A program made the translations under genes and the position numbers. The notes under the pieces were generated by a model. The model did not search any database and was not told the origin of the DNA. It saw only the letters and a list, made by a program, of their open reading frames with translations. A stretch of DNA of 64,000 nt from Candidatus Berkiella cookevillensis (lineage in GTDB: Bacteria; Pseudomonadota; Gammaproteobacteria; Berkiellales; Berkiellaceae). Where the stretch lies: the NCBI RefSeq assembly GCF_001431315.2, contig NZ_LKHV02000001.1, positions 1,302,001 to 1,366,000 on the forward strand. Reading direction: 5' to 3'. Numbering within the stretch: the first letter of the stretch is position 1; each line of letters opens with the position of its first letter. Below are positions 35,746-44,211 of this stretch, piece after piece.

Positions 35746-37797
35746 TTACCTTGTTCGAAATACGCTATAAGTAGCTTTTTTTCGCTTTTCTTTTCTTTGT
35801 GCAATCGGTAACTCTTCTTTTTTGTGCTTTTCAACACTTAAAGCCTTGGTTTTTGCTTTTGTTTGTATTGTTGTTTCATTTTTCTTTCTGTTGAAATTGA
35901 TAAGAAATGCTTGGGATTCCGAGCGTGTTCGCATACTTGCGCTTTCTTTTTTATCTTTAGACTTTGGCTTCGATTCTGCGTCGTGAGCCTTGGTATTGGT
36001 GGCGATCGTTGGTACTTTAGTAATTGATTGAATTTTTGTTTTGGTTTGTGCTGGCTTTTCTTTTAACATCTCTTTGGGGTGATCGCTTAAGAGATTTAAG
36101 ATACCTTTAATTCTTAAGAGTGCCTCGCAGATTTCTGCTTCTGTCATTGTAAGCGCAAAGCGTAAGGAAGGTGTGTTGAAGTGAAAATTCAACTCATTAG
36201 GTATGGTATGCACATCTGTTAAATAATCAAAAGCTTGGTGAAAATGTAAACTTTGATTTAATTGTGTTGTGCCTAAGTACTTGCCTTTGAATTGACTAAA
36301 ATCTAATTGAACAAAGAAGCCTCCATCGGGATTATTCACCAAGCTTAAACCCTTAATGCCTTCTAATAAAAAATCTTTTAAAGATTTTTTGAAATTTTCA
36401 AGAGTATTAACCTTGGTTCTAATCTTTTTTCGCAGCGTTTTATCTTTAATGCTCTTAATGCCATGCACAATTGCATCGACTAAATTTCTACGAAAAATAT
36501 ATATTTCATTGTTTTCACTAAGATACTTATCTCGTTTAGATTTCTTGAGATCCATGACAGACTCAAGCGCAGTAATGGCATAGGTTGATATCATTGATTG
36601 TTGATCAAAAATACGCTCTGTCATAGGCTTTATGAGTGATTGAGGGCCAATTCCGACACCCGCACGCACGCCAGCTAATCCAAAACTCTTAGAGAAACTA
36701 AGCAGGGAAACAGTTTTATTAGATGCGCTAGAAGCAGAAAAAGAACCTGCTTTTTTGTTGCTTAACATAATATCTTTATGCGTTAAATCGTCGATGATGG
36801 TTAAATCATCAATATCTTTTATGGCATCTGCGATTTTATTAATTTCGTTTTGCTCTAAGACTGAACCCGCAGGCGTTTGTGGATTGATGCTCAAAAAACC
36901 ACGTACTCTAGGGCAGTTTTTTAATGAATACTGCTCGAGAAAAAGTTTTGAAAATTGTTTTTGGGAGGTGATATTTGCTGCAACAAATTTATTTATTTGA
37001 GAGACTACTTCGTCACTTGCTTGAGTATTTTCTTCTATGAGTGTCCTTTTTAAGGATGTAAATAAATTTGCCAGTTCGTTTTTTGCCTGAGCTGAAATAA
37101 ATGTTTGTAATAGCTGTGCATTTATTTCTAAATCTACTATAAATTTAGTTCTGAGCTTATCATTTATTTCTGTAATAAAAGTTTTAAGCTTTTGCGGAGA
37201 TGGCTTAAATTCATCCTCTTTTTCCAAAGGAAAAGCTTTATAGTTTCCGCCGACATTAGTAATGCCATTCAACAACAGTCCATAGGTTGGATCTGTGACA
37301 ACAATCACGTCGCCAGGCTGCTTTATCAGCGTTGAGAATAACACAGTAATAAGGTTATGTGTGCCATTGCCAATGATAGAATATTTCATGTGCGTATCTG
37401 CACTGTTATCAGTGAGAACATCAGAAGAAATTTTACTGTTTTTAGCAATAATATCTTCTTCTTGGCAGTAACGCTGTAAGCGTTTGGTCAGGGTGTCTGG
37501 GACATGATTTCCGCTATATTCAACAAGATCGCCTTCATCAATACTCTGAAGTTTTTTTATAACTTTTTTAGGTGCTAAAAAACCACTTGAGCCTACATCT
37601 GCCTTAATGACGTCTAAAACACTATACTTCAGCGCTGAGCTAGACAATCCCTCGCCAGAAACCAGCATCCAATTGTCTTTGACCAGCTTAAGCTTTTGCT
37701 TTTTGGAGGCTTGCTCAATCTCGATGCTCGGTAATTTAAGGCAATATTGATTAAAGGCGTGAATTTTTTTGCGAATAGTGTTTGTAAACTTCAACAT
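35746..37797 (-). CDS. Divergent fold-type I PLP aminotransferase with insertion and basic tail
   Basis: A 683-residue protein, far longer than the usual 400. The aminotransferase core is recognisable: a glycine-rich turn (SIIGNGTHNLITVL), VVTDPTYGLLLNG, NPQTPAG in place of NPxNPTG, TIIDDLTH, the PLP lysine in LLSFSKSFGLAGVRAG (Lys370, Arg378), and PSLRFALTMTEAEI near the end. An insertion of about 100 residues (about 203-300) interrupts the domain. The last 110 residues are Lys-rich and disordered (KSKDKKESASMRTRSE). The normal Asp-x-x-Tyr for the cofactor is DDLTH. Could be a modified enzyme or a pseudo-enzyme effector; substrate unknown. Confidence 0.7.
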   Translation of the reverse strand: MLKFTNTIRKKIHAFNQYCLKLPSIEIEQASKKQKLKLVKDNWMLVSGEGLSSSALKYSVLDVIKADVGSSGFLAPKKVIKKLQSIDEGDLVEYSGNHVPDTLTKRLQRYCQEEDIIAKNSKISSDVLTDNSADTHMKYSIIGNGTHNLITVLFSTLIKQPGDVIVVTDPTYGLLLNGITNVGGNYKAFPLEKEDEFKPSPQKLKTFITEINDKLRTKFIVDLEINAQLLQTFISAQAKNELANLFTSLKRTLIEENTQASDEVVSQINKFVAANITSQKQFSKLFLEQYSLKNCPRVRGFLSINPQTPAGSVLEQNEINKIADAIKDIDDLTIIDDLTHKDIMLSNKKAGSFSASSASNKTVSLLSFSKSFGLAGVRAGVGIGPQSLIKPMTERIFDQQSMISTYAITALESVMDLKKSKRDKYLSENNEIYIFRRNLVDAIVHGIKSIKDKTLRKKIRTKVNTLENFKKSLKDFLLEGIKGLSLVNNPDGGFFVQLDFSQFKGKYLGTTQLNQSLHFHQAFDYLTDVHTIPNELNFHFNTPSLRFALTMTEAEICEALLRIKGILNLLSDHPKEMLKEKPAQTKTKIQSITKVPTIATNTKAHDAESKPKSKDKKESASMRTRSESQAFLINFNRKKNETTIQTKAKTKALSVEKHKKEELPIAQRKEKRKKATYSVFRTR

Positions 37798-38003
37798 AAA
37801 CGGCGTGTTTAACTTTAAGGTAAATAACTAGGTTTGAATACTAACAATCTTATATTATTTTGTAAATAACCTCGGAAATAAATAATATAGCCCATTCTTT
37901 CTAGGTGTTTGTTGACAAACTTGTTTTGTTGTGATTGATAGCTTAAACAAAACATGGCATATAGCATAATCTTAAAATATAAAAAATGAGAGAAGGATAA
38001 ATC

Positions 38004-39119
38004 ATGGGGAATAGAAAAGAACAAGAAAACCAGGGGGCAAAAAGGCCTTTAGATTACTATATTTCTTTCTGTGTGATGACTGAAGGCGCAAATCCTATGG
38101 GGCATAGCTATCTTATGGTAAGCCAATATGATCCTTCTTTGGGCGTAGATGCAAAAGTTGAAGTGGTCAATGCCTTAGGATTTTATAGTGATTATATGCC
38201 TATTCTAGGTTTCAAACCGATTGCGCCAGGTAAAATAAAATCTGAAGATGCAAAGTATATTGCGGGGCGAGAAGGCTTATACCATAAAAGTTATAAAGTT
38301 TCATTTAAAGATGTAGAAACATTGCTATCCAATATTTTTAAAACAAAACAGTTGATGGATAGTCATCAACATGGCGCGCAAAAAAGAGTTACTTCTTGTC
38401 AAACTTGTGATCAACTGCCTACTTTTAATCTTTTTAAAAAGAAGAATTGTAAGCAATTTGTATTGAAAGAATTAGAAAAAATTGGCATTGATACAAGTGA
38501 TCTTGTATCTCCTTTTGAAACGCCTCGTATGCTTCATTTAGCACCATTTAAAGTTGTAAAAGAGTCAGTGGCGGGGGCTGATGAGGCCTATTATTGGGCA
38601 TCTCCCATCTGTTATGAAATTAAAGAGCCTGTGAAGCCGAGTGTTCAAGATACTGCCTTGCAAATGCAGCAGCAGAGCAGTGATGCATTGCAGATTTCTT
38701 TAGAAAGAATATTGAAAATATTATCTACACGTCAAAAAGAGCTTACTTCATTGCGACGTGTATCTTTGCCACTGAATAATGCCTGTAGCCAGCTGCTTGC
38801 TATACAAGCAGATGTAAACACACAAATGGTATATCCGGCACGTAATACTGCACCACAGCTTGCAAAATGGCTTAAGCAAATGCAAAAGAGCGTTGATAAA
38901 TGTATCCTTGACTTAGAAAAAGAGGGCGTAGAATACAATTTAATTACTCTTTTAAAAGATTTTATAAAAGAAATGTTTAGTACGCTGCACGTGCGTTTGA
39001 AGGGGCAAGGCACAATGCCGCTTGTGCATTATTCAAACAGTAAAGATAGATGGGTATTTAATCAGGTAGAAGCGCTGGTTCCTGCTGTAAGAAAAAGACC
39101 ATTAATGGTGCATTCATAG
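38004..39119 (+). CDS. Candidate papain/LRAT-like protein of unknown function
   Basis: A 371-residue soluble protein without close family recognition. The first 160 residues contain GHSYLMVSQYD (His34) and NCKQFVLKELEKIG (Cys149). This His-then-Asn-Cys-x-x-Phe-Val order is shared by circularly permuted papain-like families (NlpC/P60-related, LRAT, PPPDE). CxxC (SCQTCDQL) precedes the cysteine. The C-terminal half (residues 215-340) is helical coiled coil (MQQQSSDALQISLERILKIL). The end is basic. ATG 38004 has an AAGGA site. The catalytic assignment is inference. The surrounding genes suggest a host-directed role. Confidence 0.5.
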   Translation: MGNRKEQENQGAKRPLDYYISFCVMTEGANPMGHSYLMVSQYDPSLGVDAKVEVVNALGFYSDYMPILGFKPIAPGKIKSEDAKYIAGREGLYHKSYKVSFKDVETLLSNIFKTKQLMDSHQHGAQKRVTSCQTCDQLPTFNLFKKKNCKQFVLKELEKIGIDTSDLVSPFETPRMLHLAPFKVVKESVAGADEAYYWASPICYEIKEPVKPSVQDTALQMQQQSSDALQISLERILKILSTRQKELTSLRRVSLPLNNACSQLLAIQADVNTQMVYPARNTAPQLAKWLKQMQKSVDKCILDLEKEGVEYNLITLLKDFIKEMFSTLHVRLKGQGTMPLVHYSNSKDRWVFNQVEALVPAVRKRPLMVHS

Positions 39120-39182
39120 GGTTTAGGCAGCAAAAAATAGCTATGCTATAAGGAGAATGTTTACAACCTAAGTAAATAGCCC

Positions 39183-39923
39183 ATGAAATTTAGCAGCTAT
39201 CAAATAACACATATTGGTAAGCGGAAATCTAATCAAGATCGATATGCTCACGTCGAAACAGCACAGTGGGCATGTTATGTTGTGGCGGATGGCTTAGGTG
39301 GACATTATAAAGGTGAAGTAGCTGCAGGCAGTGTGTGCGATAGTATTGTTGTTGCTGCACCTTTGTTTGCAGATAGCATTTTGGTTGATCCCATCAAAGG
39401 TATGACGCAGTTTTTAAATGCTGCCATCAAACAGGCGCAAAGCTCTGTCATTGCAAAATACAATAAAATTGATACTCAAACAACACTGGCTCTTGCTTGG
39501 ATAAATAAAAAAAATTTAGTGACGGCGCATATTGGTGATTCCCGAATTTATTTACTTAATAAGAAAGATGTTTTGTGGCGTACGCCCGATCATACGCAAG
39601 TACAGATTTTGTTTGAAAAAGGGCTAATATCAGAAGCGGAGATCGCAGATCACCCTTTACAAAATCAACTATTAAACGCTATTAATATGTTTGATGCGCC
39701 CGATCCTGATATTTTTGTGCATCCTCCCATAGAGACAGATGAGACCGTGCTACTCTGTACTGATGGATTTTGGGGATTGTGTCCGACGCAGGATTTAATG
39801 GCCATTGCAAAAAGCAACGGCACTTTATCAAAGAAGCTTAATGGCCTTGTCGAAAAGTACATTTCTTTAGCAGTTGATGAATGTGACAATATTACCGCTC
39901 AGGTAGTAAGGCTCAAAGCATAA
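39183..39923 (+). CDS. PP2C-family (PPM) serine/threonine phosphatase
   Basis: A 246-residue protein, close to the size of bacterial Stp/PrpC phosphatases. All metal-binding motifs are there: KRKSNQDRYAHV, VVADGLGGHYKGEVAAG (Asp36-Gly37), AHIGDSRIYLL, the DHTQVQ loop, LLCTDGFWGL and DECDNITAQVV. It should remove phosphate from Ser/Thr residues using two metal ions. No Hanks-type kinase is next to it, so substrates could be bacterial or host proteins. No signal peptide or membrane segment. 63 bases downstream of the previous gene. Confidence 0.9.
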   Translation: MKFSSYQITHIGKRKSNQDRYAHVETAQWACYVVADGLGGHYKGEVAAGSVCDSIVVAAPLFADSILVDPIKGMTQFLNAAIKQAQSSVIAKYNKIDTQTTLALAWINKKNLVTAHIGDSRIYLLNKKDVLWRTPDHTQVQILFEKGLISEAEIADHPLQNQLLNAINMFDAPDPDIFVHPPIETDETVLLCTDGFWGLCPTQDLMAIAKSNGTLSKKLNGLVEKYISLAVDECDNITAQVVRLKA

Positions 39924-40008
39924 ATCATAGTCTTATAGTCTTCACACACTTTCCTATCAGACTACTTAAAATAATCAGGTTTTTTCTTAGTTTAAGTCTC
40001 AAAGGCTT

Positions 40009-40037
40009 TTGACAAAAGATAGTTAAACGGCTATTAT
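40009..40037 (+). promoter_or_regulatory. Strong sigma-70 promoter for the RhoGAP-like gene
   Basis: TTGACA at 40009-40014, spacer of exactly 17 bases, TATTAT at 40032-40037. Predicted transcript start near 40044, about 75 bases before ATG 40120, which rules out the earlier in-frame start at 40054 as the main one. Confidence 0.65.
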
Positions 40038-40119
40038 CGATTCACCTTAGATAGTGACTGTCTACATTCACTCCATTTCTATACTATGTGTAATCTTTGC
40101 TAAGTTCTTGGAGCAAAAT

Positions 40120-41742
40120 ATGGCTTTAGCCGGTTCTTTGAGTGGTACTTCTCAAAAATACTCTTTAAATCAGCTGAATAACCTCTTGGTTTTGACGCTA
40201 CATTATCTTAATTTTGATACTGAACTCCTTTTTAAGTTTAACGCAGATGAATTCATGGTGAATGAATTTAAAGAGAGGGTTTTGCCCTTATTAGCATCTA
40301 TTTCATCCTTGACAGATGCGCAGATTCATCGTTATGGTGCAGAGTTAAGCTCCTTGAAAGAGAGCCTTATCAGAAAGTCTCGTAGTGTTGCTTTTGAGCA
40401 GGTTGTTGAGCCACTTGCTGTAAGCACAAGCAGTGAAGCTGTACCTATAGATGAAGAAGGGGATAAAATTAGAAATCTACTTGCTGAGATTCATTTAATC
40501 TTTAGCGATGAAAAGTATCGTACCTCAAACCCGCATCATGTGTGGGCGGTGTTGGCAAAATCTGTTTTTATGGAATGTAATTTATTCGATCATCGATTTG
40601 AGAATTATTGTATTAGTTATGATGTGCGTGCCAATATGATCAGAATCCAATTTTCGGAGCTGGTGATTCAGCACTTGGCATCGCATTTAGCCTTTGAAAG
40701 AAATGGCAATACGCCTAAACCCTTTCCTTCAGAACAAGCCTATATATCACAGCAATGTTTCATTTATCTGATTGCCCAGCTGCATCAATTAGGCCATATA
40801 CAATTAGCATCTGCACTTCATAATATGCTTTATCTTGCAAAGAAATGCTCATTGTCTCGAGGCAGTGGTATGTCGACGGCTCAGCTTGCTGCTGTTTTTT
40901 CGCCTGTTTTTATTCAAGCCTTTGGTTTGTTTAATAAAATTTATACGGTTGGAAATGGGTATACCACAGAAGAGAGTTTAAGAATTGGCAGACAGTATAA
41001 TTTAATGTCTCTTATTATTGCCAATGCATTGACCTCTGATACTTTTAATTATTTTTATACGCATCCTTATACTTTAGAAAAATATGATCGAATCTCTACA
41101 TCTTCTTTAGCAGTGCCTCTATCGCTCAGTGATTTTTCTTATTTACCTGATTTAATGGCTGGTGGGCAGTCTTTATTTGAATTAATTTCAAGTCATTTGC
41201 CACGTGAGGAAGATGCAAGCCGTAGTCTATTAACCGCCTTTAAAGAGCTTACCTTCGGTAAGAAAAAGTCCTCTGTAAATGTGCCACGACATCGTGTTTC
41301 AGCACCAGAATTATCTGAGCCTTCTTCTTCATCTACAGCCAGTGTTCCTGTATCTTTAGCACCGTTTGTGCGATCTCTTTCTTCAGAGCCAAGTTCTAGT
41401 CCTGTAGTATCGGAAACAGTATCCTTTACATCGTCTCCGACCATTGTTTCTCCTTTACCATTATCTACGCTTAGTTTAGCAAAAGATCACTTTGGAGATG
41501 GTGCGACTATCACACGGCCTTTGGGTCAAATGGCAAGAGGGCGTTCGAGCGATGGGGCTTCGTCGCCACGTGGGTTTCCACCTCAGCGTTCATCAGAGAG
41601 AGGGGCTCTGAAAACGACAGATAGAGATGCGATTCCGCCTGTGAGTGGATCTACTAGCAGTGCAACTGAAATTGAGTTAGATGCTGAATCAGAAAAAACT
41701 AAAACAAAGAGACCAGGTTTGGGTAAGCATATCTTTAGCTGA
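40120..41742 (+). CDS. RhoGAP-like protein with Ser-rich tail (candidate effector)
   Basis: A 540-residue soluble protein. The block from about residue 137 to 310 resembles the RhoGAP fold: NPHHVWAVLAKSVFMECNLF matches the helix where RhoGAPs read LLKxxLRELPEPL, then ALHNMLYLAKKCSLSRGSGM and STAQLAAVFSPVFIQ match HLxxVAxxxxxNKMTxxNLAxVFxPxLL. I do not find the arginine-finger motif (GIFRxSG), so GAP activity is uncertain. The last 170 residues are Ser/Pro-rich and disordered with a charged end (ESEKTKTKRPGLG), like secretion tails. ATG 40120 follows GGAG at six bases; the frame opens at 40054. Confidence 0.55.
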   Translation: MALAGSLSGTSQKYSLNQLNNLLVLTLHYLNFDTELLFKFNADEFMVNEFKERVLPLLASISSLTDAQIHRYGAELSSLKESLIRKSRSVAFEQVVEPLAVSTSSEAVPIDEEGDKIRNLLAEIHLIFSDEKYRTSNPHHVWAVLAKSVFMECNLFDHRFENYCISYDVRANMIRIQFSELVIQHLASHLAFERNGNTPKPFPSEQAYISQQCFIYLIAQLHQLGHIQLASALHNMLYLAKKCSLSRGSGMSTAQLAAVFSPVFIQAFGLFNKIYTVGNGYTTEESLRIGRQYNLMSLIIANALTSDTFNYFYTHPYTLEKYDRISTSSLAVPLSLSDFSYLPDLMAGGQSLFELISSHLPREEDASRSLLTAFKELTFGKKKSSVNVPRHRVSAPELSEPSSSSTASVPVSLAPFVRSLSSEPSSSPVVSETVSFTSSPTIVSPLPLSTLSLAKDHFGDGATITRPLGQMARGRSSDGASSPRGFPPQRSSERGALKTTDRDAIPPVSGSTSSATEIELDAESEKTKTKRPGLGKHIFS

Positions 41743-41764
41743 TGTCTTAATCTCAAATCAATAC

Positions 41765-41793
41765 AAAAAAGCCGCTCTTAAAGCGGCTTTTTT
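41765..41793. terminator. Bidirectional rho-independent terminator
   Basis: AAAAAAGCCGCT-CTTAA-AGCGGCTTTTTT between convergent genes. It works on either strand because A and T tracts flank the GC stem. Confidence 0.9.
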
Positions 41794-41801
41794 ATGTTCG
41801 A

Positions 41802-42044
41802 TTAATAGTAATAATAATCAACAACAACAACTTCATCATAGTAGTAAGAAGGGTAAGGATCATACCAGGTATCTACTACTGTATATGAATAAGGATAAGT
41901 AGAATAAGAGTAAGGATATGGATTAGAAAGTGCTGCTACGATAACAGCCGCTGTCATAACTGCACCTAAAACGATGGTTGCTTCCACAACGCCGCCTGTA
42001 CCGCCAGAAACATTTTGTGCTTCGATAGTGGTTATATCACGCAT
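41802..42044 (-). CDS. Double-glycine leader peptide, microcin/bacteriocin-like, Tyr-rich
   Basis: An 80-residue precursor. The 15-residue leader MRDITTIEAQNVSGG matches the class II microcin consensus (colicin V: MRxLTxxExxxVSGG) and ends in the Gly-Gly cut by C39-peptidase ABC exporters. The predicted mature part starts TGGVVEATIVLGAVMTAAVI, a Gly/Ala-rich membrane segment. It continues with a Pro/Tyr-rich run (YPYSYSTYPYSYTVV, WYDPYPSYYYDE) and ends in four tyrosines. AGGAG sits seven bases before the ATG. No immunity protein or exporter is adjacent. A second gene with the same leader lies at 44212. Confidence 0.75.
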   Translation of the reverse strand: MRDITTIEAQNVSGGTGGVVEATIVLGAVMTAAVIVAALSNPYPYSYSTYPYSYTVVDTWYDPYPSYYYDEVVVVDYYYY

Positions 42045-42669
42045 ATTTAACTCCTAATTAATTAATAATAACCTACATGTCTAGGTGGGCTTAAAGGTAA
42101 CAGCCTTGATTTTGAAAGACAATAAAATGCTCAGATAAACAGATAAGTGGTAAGTGGGTTAGGATAAGTGGTATTCATTGGCAGATTAGTTGAATGACAA
42201 ATTTATAAGGGTGTAAGTACATTAAAAAACAATATAAATGCTCACCTTTTTTTATGAGAAATGAACAATAGGCATATTTCTCTATTTTCAGAGTTTTCAG
42301 AAAAAGATTACAGCACTTTGATCAAGATTGTGCTTCAGATTTAGAATCTACCTTGCCGCTTTTATGTGGTGTTATGTTTTTGCGCATATCTTTTCTCAAT
42401 GCACCACCCACAAGAGGCAATGTAGGTGACGCGTTCAAGGGAATGAGTCCCAAGAGCATACAAATAGTGCAAACGAAAGGTGGGAGAGCGTTGTCAACAA
42501 AGCCTAAAATTCGAATGTAATAAGTCTTCGTCAGTACGAGAAATAAGGTGTGTAAGATTTGGTATTACAGCTTATTTGTATTATTTTTCGCTAAACGAGC
42601 GATAAATCTTTTCAATAGCTTATTAGTTATGATATTGTGTTTTTGGTTTAAACCCGGAGGAAATCATAG
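42045..42669. other. 625-base gap between divergent genes
   Basis: No supported gene. On the minus strand a stop-bounded frame of about 75 codons (around 42330-42560) reads VDNALPPFVCTICMLLGLIP and resembles a membrane-protein tail, but it lacks a start and ribosome site and is probably a remnant. The strong GGAGG of the HU-like gene is at the right edge. Confidence 0.35.
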
Positions 42670-43185
42670 ATGGCAACGAAGAAGAAAGGGACAACAAAAG
42701 CTCGCAAAACTTCAACAACGAAGAAAGCGACAGCTAAAGCTAAGACAGCTACTAAGACAGTAAAGTCTAGAACAACTTCAAAAGCAAAAGCGTCAAAAGC
42801 GAAAGCAACGAAGTCCACAAAGAAAGCAACCTCAGCAAGCAGCACAGCTAAAATAGTGAAGCTTCCTACTAATGTTGTTGCGCAAAAACAATCTAAAGCT
42901 CAAATCTTCACCGATATCTCTGAATGCACAGGTTTGTCAAAAGCAGATGTCAAAAATGTATTTGCTGCACTTAGAAATCTTGTAGAAAGACATTTAAAAG
43001 GTAAAGGCTCAGGTCAATTTAGCATTCCTGAATTAGGTGTTAAAATCCGCAGAGTGTCTAAGAAAGCGACCAAAGCTAGAAAAGGCAGAAACCCATTCAC
43101 GGGTGAAGAAATCACCATTCCAGCTAAACCAGCTCGTAAAGCTGTAAGAGCTACAGTGCTCAAAACCTTAAAAGAGGTTGTTTAG
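42670..43185 (+). CDS. HU-family DNA-binding protein with histone H1-like N-terminal tail
   Basis: A 171-residue fusion. Residues 1-70 are a Lys/Ala/Thr-rich, disordered tail (TTKKATAKAKTATKTVKS, KAKASKAKATKSTKKA) like the C-terminal domain of eukaryotic histone H1 and bacterial H1-like proteins. From about residue 77 to the end is a complete HU/IHF domain: QSKAQIFTDISECTGLSKAD, VFAALRNLVERHLKG, GQFSIPELGVKIRR, and the DNA-arm signature KGRNPFTGEEITIPAKPARK. It should bind and compact DNA. GGAGG nine bases before ATG 42670 suggests high expression. Nucleoid organisation is the simplest role. Confidence 0.85.
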   Translation: MATKKKGTTKARKTSTTKKATAKAKTATKTVKSRTTSKAKASKAKATKSTKKATSASSTAKIVKLPTNVVAQKQSKAQIFTDISECTGLSKADVKNVFAALRNLVERHLKGKGSGQFSIPELGVKIRRVSKKATKARKGRNPFTGEEITIPAKPARKAVRATVLKTLKEVV

Positions 43186-43195
43186 TTTCTAATAT

Positions 43196-43261
43196 AAATC
43201 CCAGACTATGTTAATTTACTTAGTATTAAATATGCTGAGCAACTTGATATTTCTGGGATTT
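43196..43261 (+). terminator. Long-loop terminator after the HU-like gene
   Basis: Perfect 10-bp arms AAATCCCAGA (43196-43205) and TCTGGGATTT (43252-43261) with a 46-base loop, then TATTTTTTTAT. The loop is unusually long for an intrinsic terminator. Confidence 0.5.
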
Positions 43262-43357
43262 TATTTTTTTATATCGTTTTTTTCCAAAATGTCTCAATCA
43301 TAAGTAACATTCCCAAAAACTCATACGCTGTGACTATAGTATTGTGCGAGCTATAAT

Positions 43358-44008
43358 ATGAATTTATCTGAGCTAAGACGAGAGTATGGATCTTTAACTT
43401 TAGATGAAGAAGATGCGCGTAAACACAATGGTAACCCTATCTCTTTATTTGAGGCTTGGCTAGCCTTTGCTATTTCTAAAGGTGTTGAAGATGCAACGGC
43501 TTTTGTATTGGCAACCATTGATGCGCAACAGAGGCCTGATACAAGAATTGTATTATTAAAAGAAATTAAAAATAATGGCTTTGTTTTTTTTACGCATTAT
43601 ACGAGTAAAAAAGCGGAGCAAATCCATCAAAAGAATAACGTTGCAATGAATTTTTATTGGCCCGCACTGGCCAGGCAAGTCAGAGTGCGTGGCAGTATCC
43701 AGAAAACATCAAGACTCGATGCAGAGCATTATTTTTCAAGTCGCCCACTAGAAAGTCAAATTAGCACATGTATTTCAAATCAAAGCAGTATTATAGAAAA
43801 CAGAAATATGCTTGAAATGCGTTTTCAAGAATATATGCAAGAAATGAATAGTCGTCATAATACATTGTCTTGTCCATTAGAATGGGGGGGCTATATCATA
43901 AAGCCCGTTGAGATCGAGTTTTTCCAAGGCCGAGATCGACGTTTGCACGATAGGCTTCTTTTTTCGCTTGAGCATAATGCTTGGAATGTTTGTCGTTTAG
44001 CGCCTTAA
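43358..44008 (+). CDS. pdxH: Pyridoxine/pyridoxamine 5'-phosphate oxidase
   Basis: FMN enzyme that makes pyridoxal 5'-phosphate. The 216-residue protein shows the N-terminal LRREYGSLTLDEEDA, NPISLFEAWL, the FMN/PLP core RPDTRIVLLKEIKNNGFVFFTHYTSKK, FYWPALARQVRVRG, and HYFSSRPLESQI. It ends with VEIEFFQGRDRRLHDRLLF and C-terminal CRLAP, the family signature. ATG 43358 is the only plausible start; its ribosome site is weak. PLP from this enzyme would feed the aminotransferase-like protein encoded upstream, although no link is implied. Confidence 0.95.
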   Translation: MNLSELRREYGSLTLDEEDARKHNGNPISLFEAWLAFAISKGVEDATAFVLATIDAQQRPDTRIVLLKEIKNNGFVFFTHYTSKKAEQIHQKNNVAMNFYWPALARQVRVRGSIQKTSRLDAEHYFSSRPLESQISTCISNQSSIIENRNMLEMRFQEYMQEMNSRHNTLSCPLEWGGYIIKPVEIEFFQGRDRRLHDRLLFSLEHNAWNVCRLAP

Positions 44009-44211
44009 TAATATCTCAGAAATTTCCCACATATTTATGTTATGTGTATAATCACGAATAAGCTAATTAACTTATAAGCGAGCTAGCATGAGCGATAGAT
44101 GGTTTTTCAAAGCAGATGAATGGTAGTCAGATTGCTAGGCATTTAAAATCTCCTCAGGTATGATTACGCTTTATTCAGTTCAGACAATTTATATATAACT
44201 AGGAGATTGAA

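Noticed and set aside
42330-42560. Minus-strand stop-bounded frame with VDNALPPFVCTICMLL-like hydrophobic sequence
   Set aside because: No start codon or ribosome site; could be a remnant but not a gene I can support.
43352-43357. TATAAT directly before the pdxH start as a leaderless promoter
   Set aside because: Transcription would begin after the ATG; the next in-frame start is too far inside the enzyme, so the match is probably chance.
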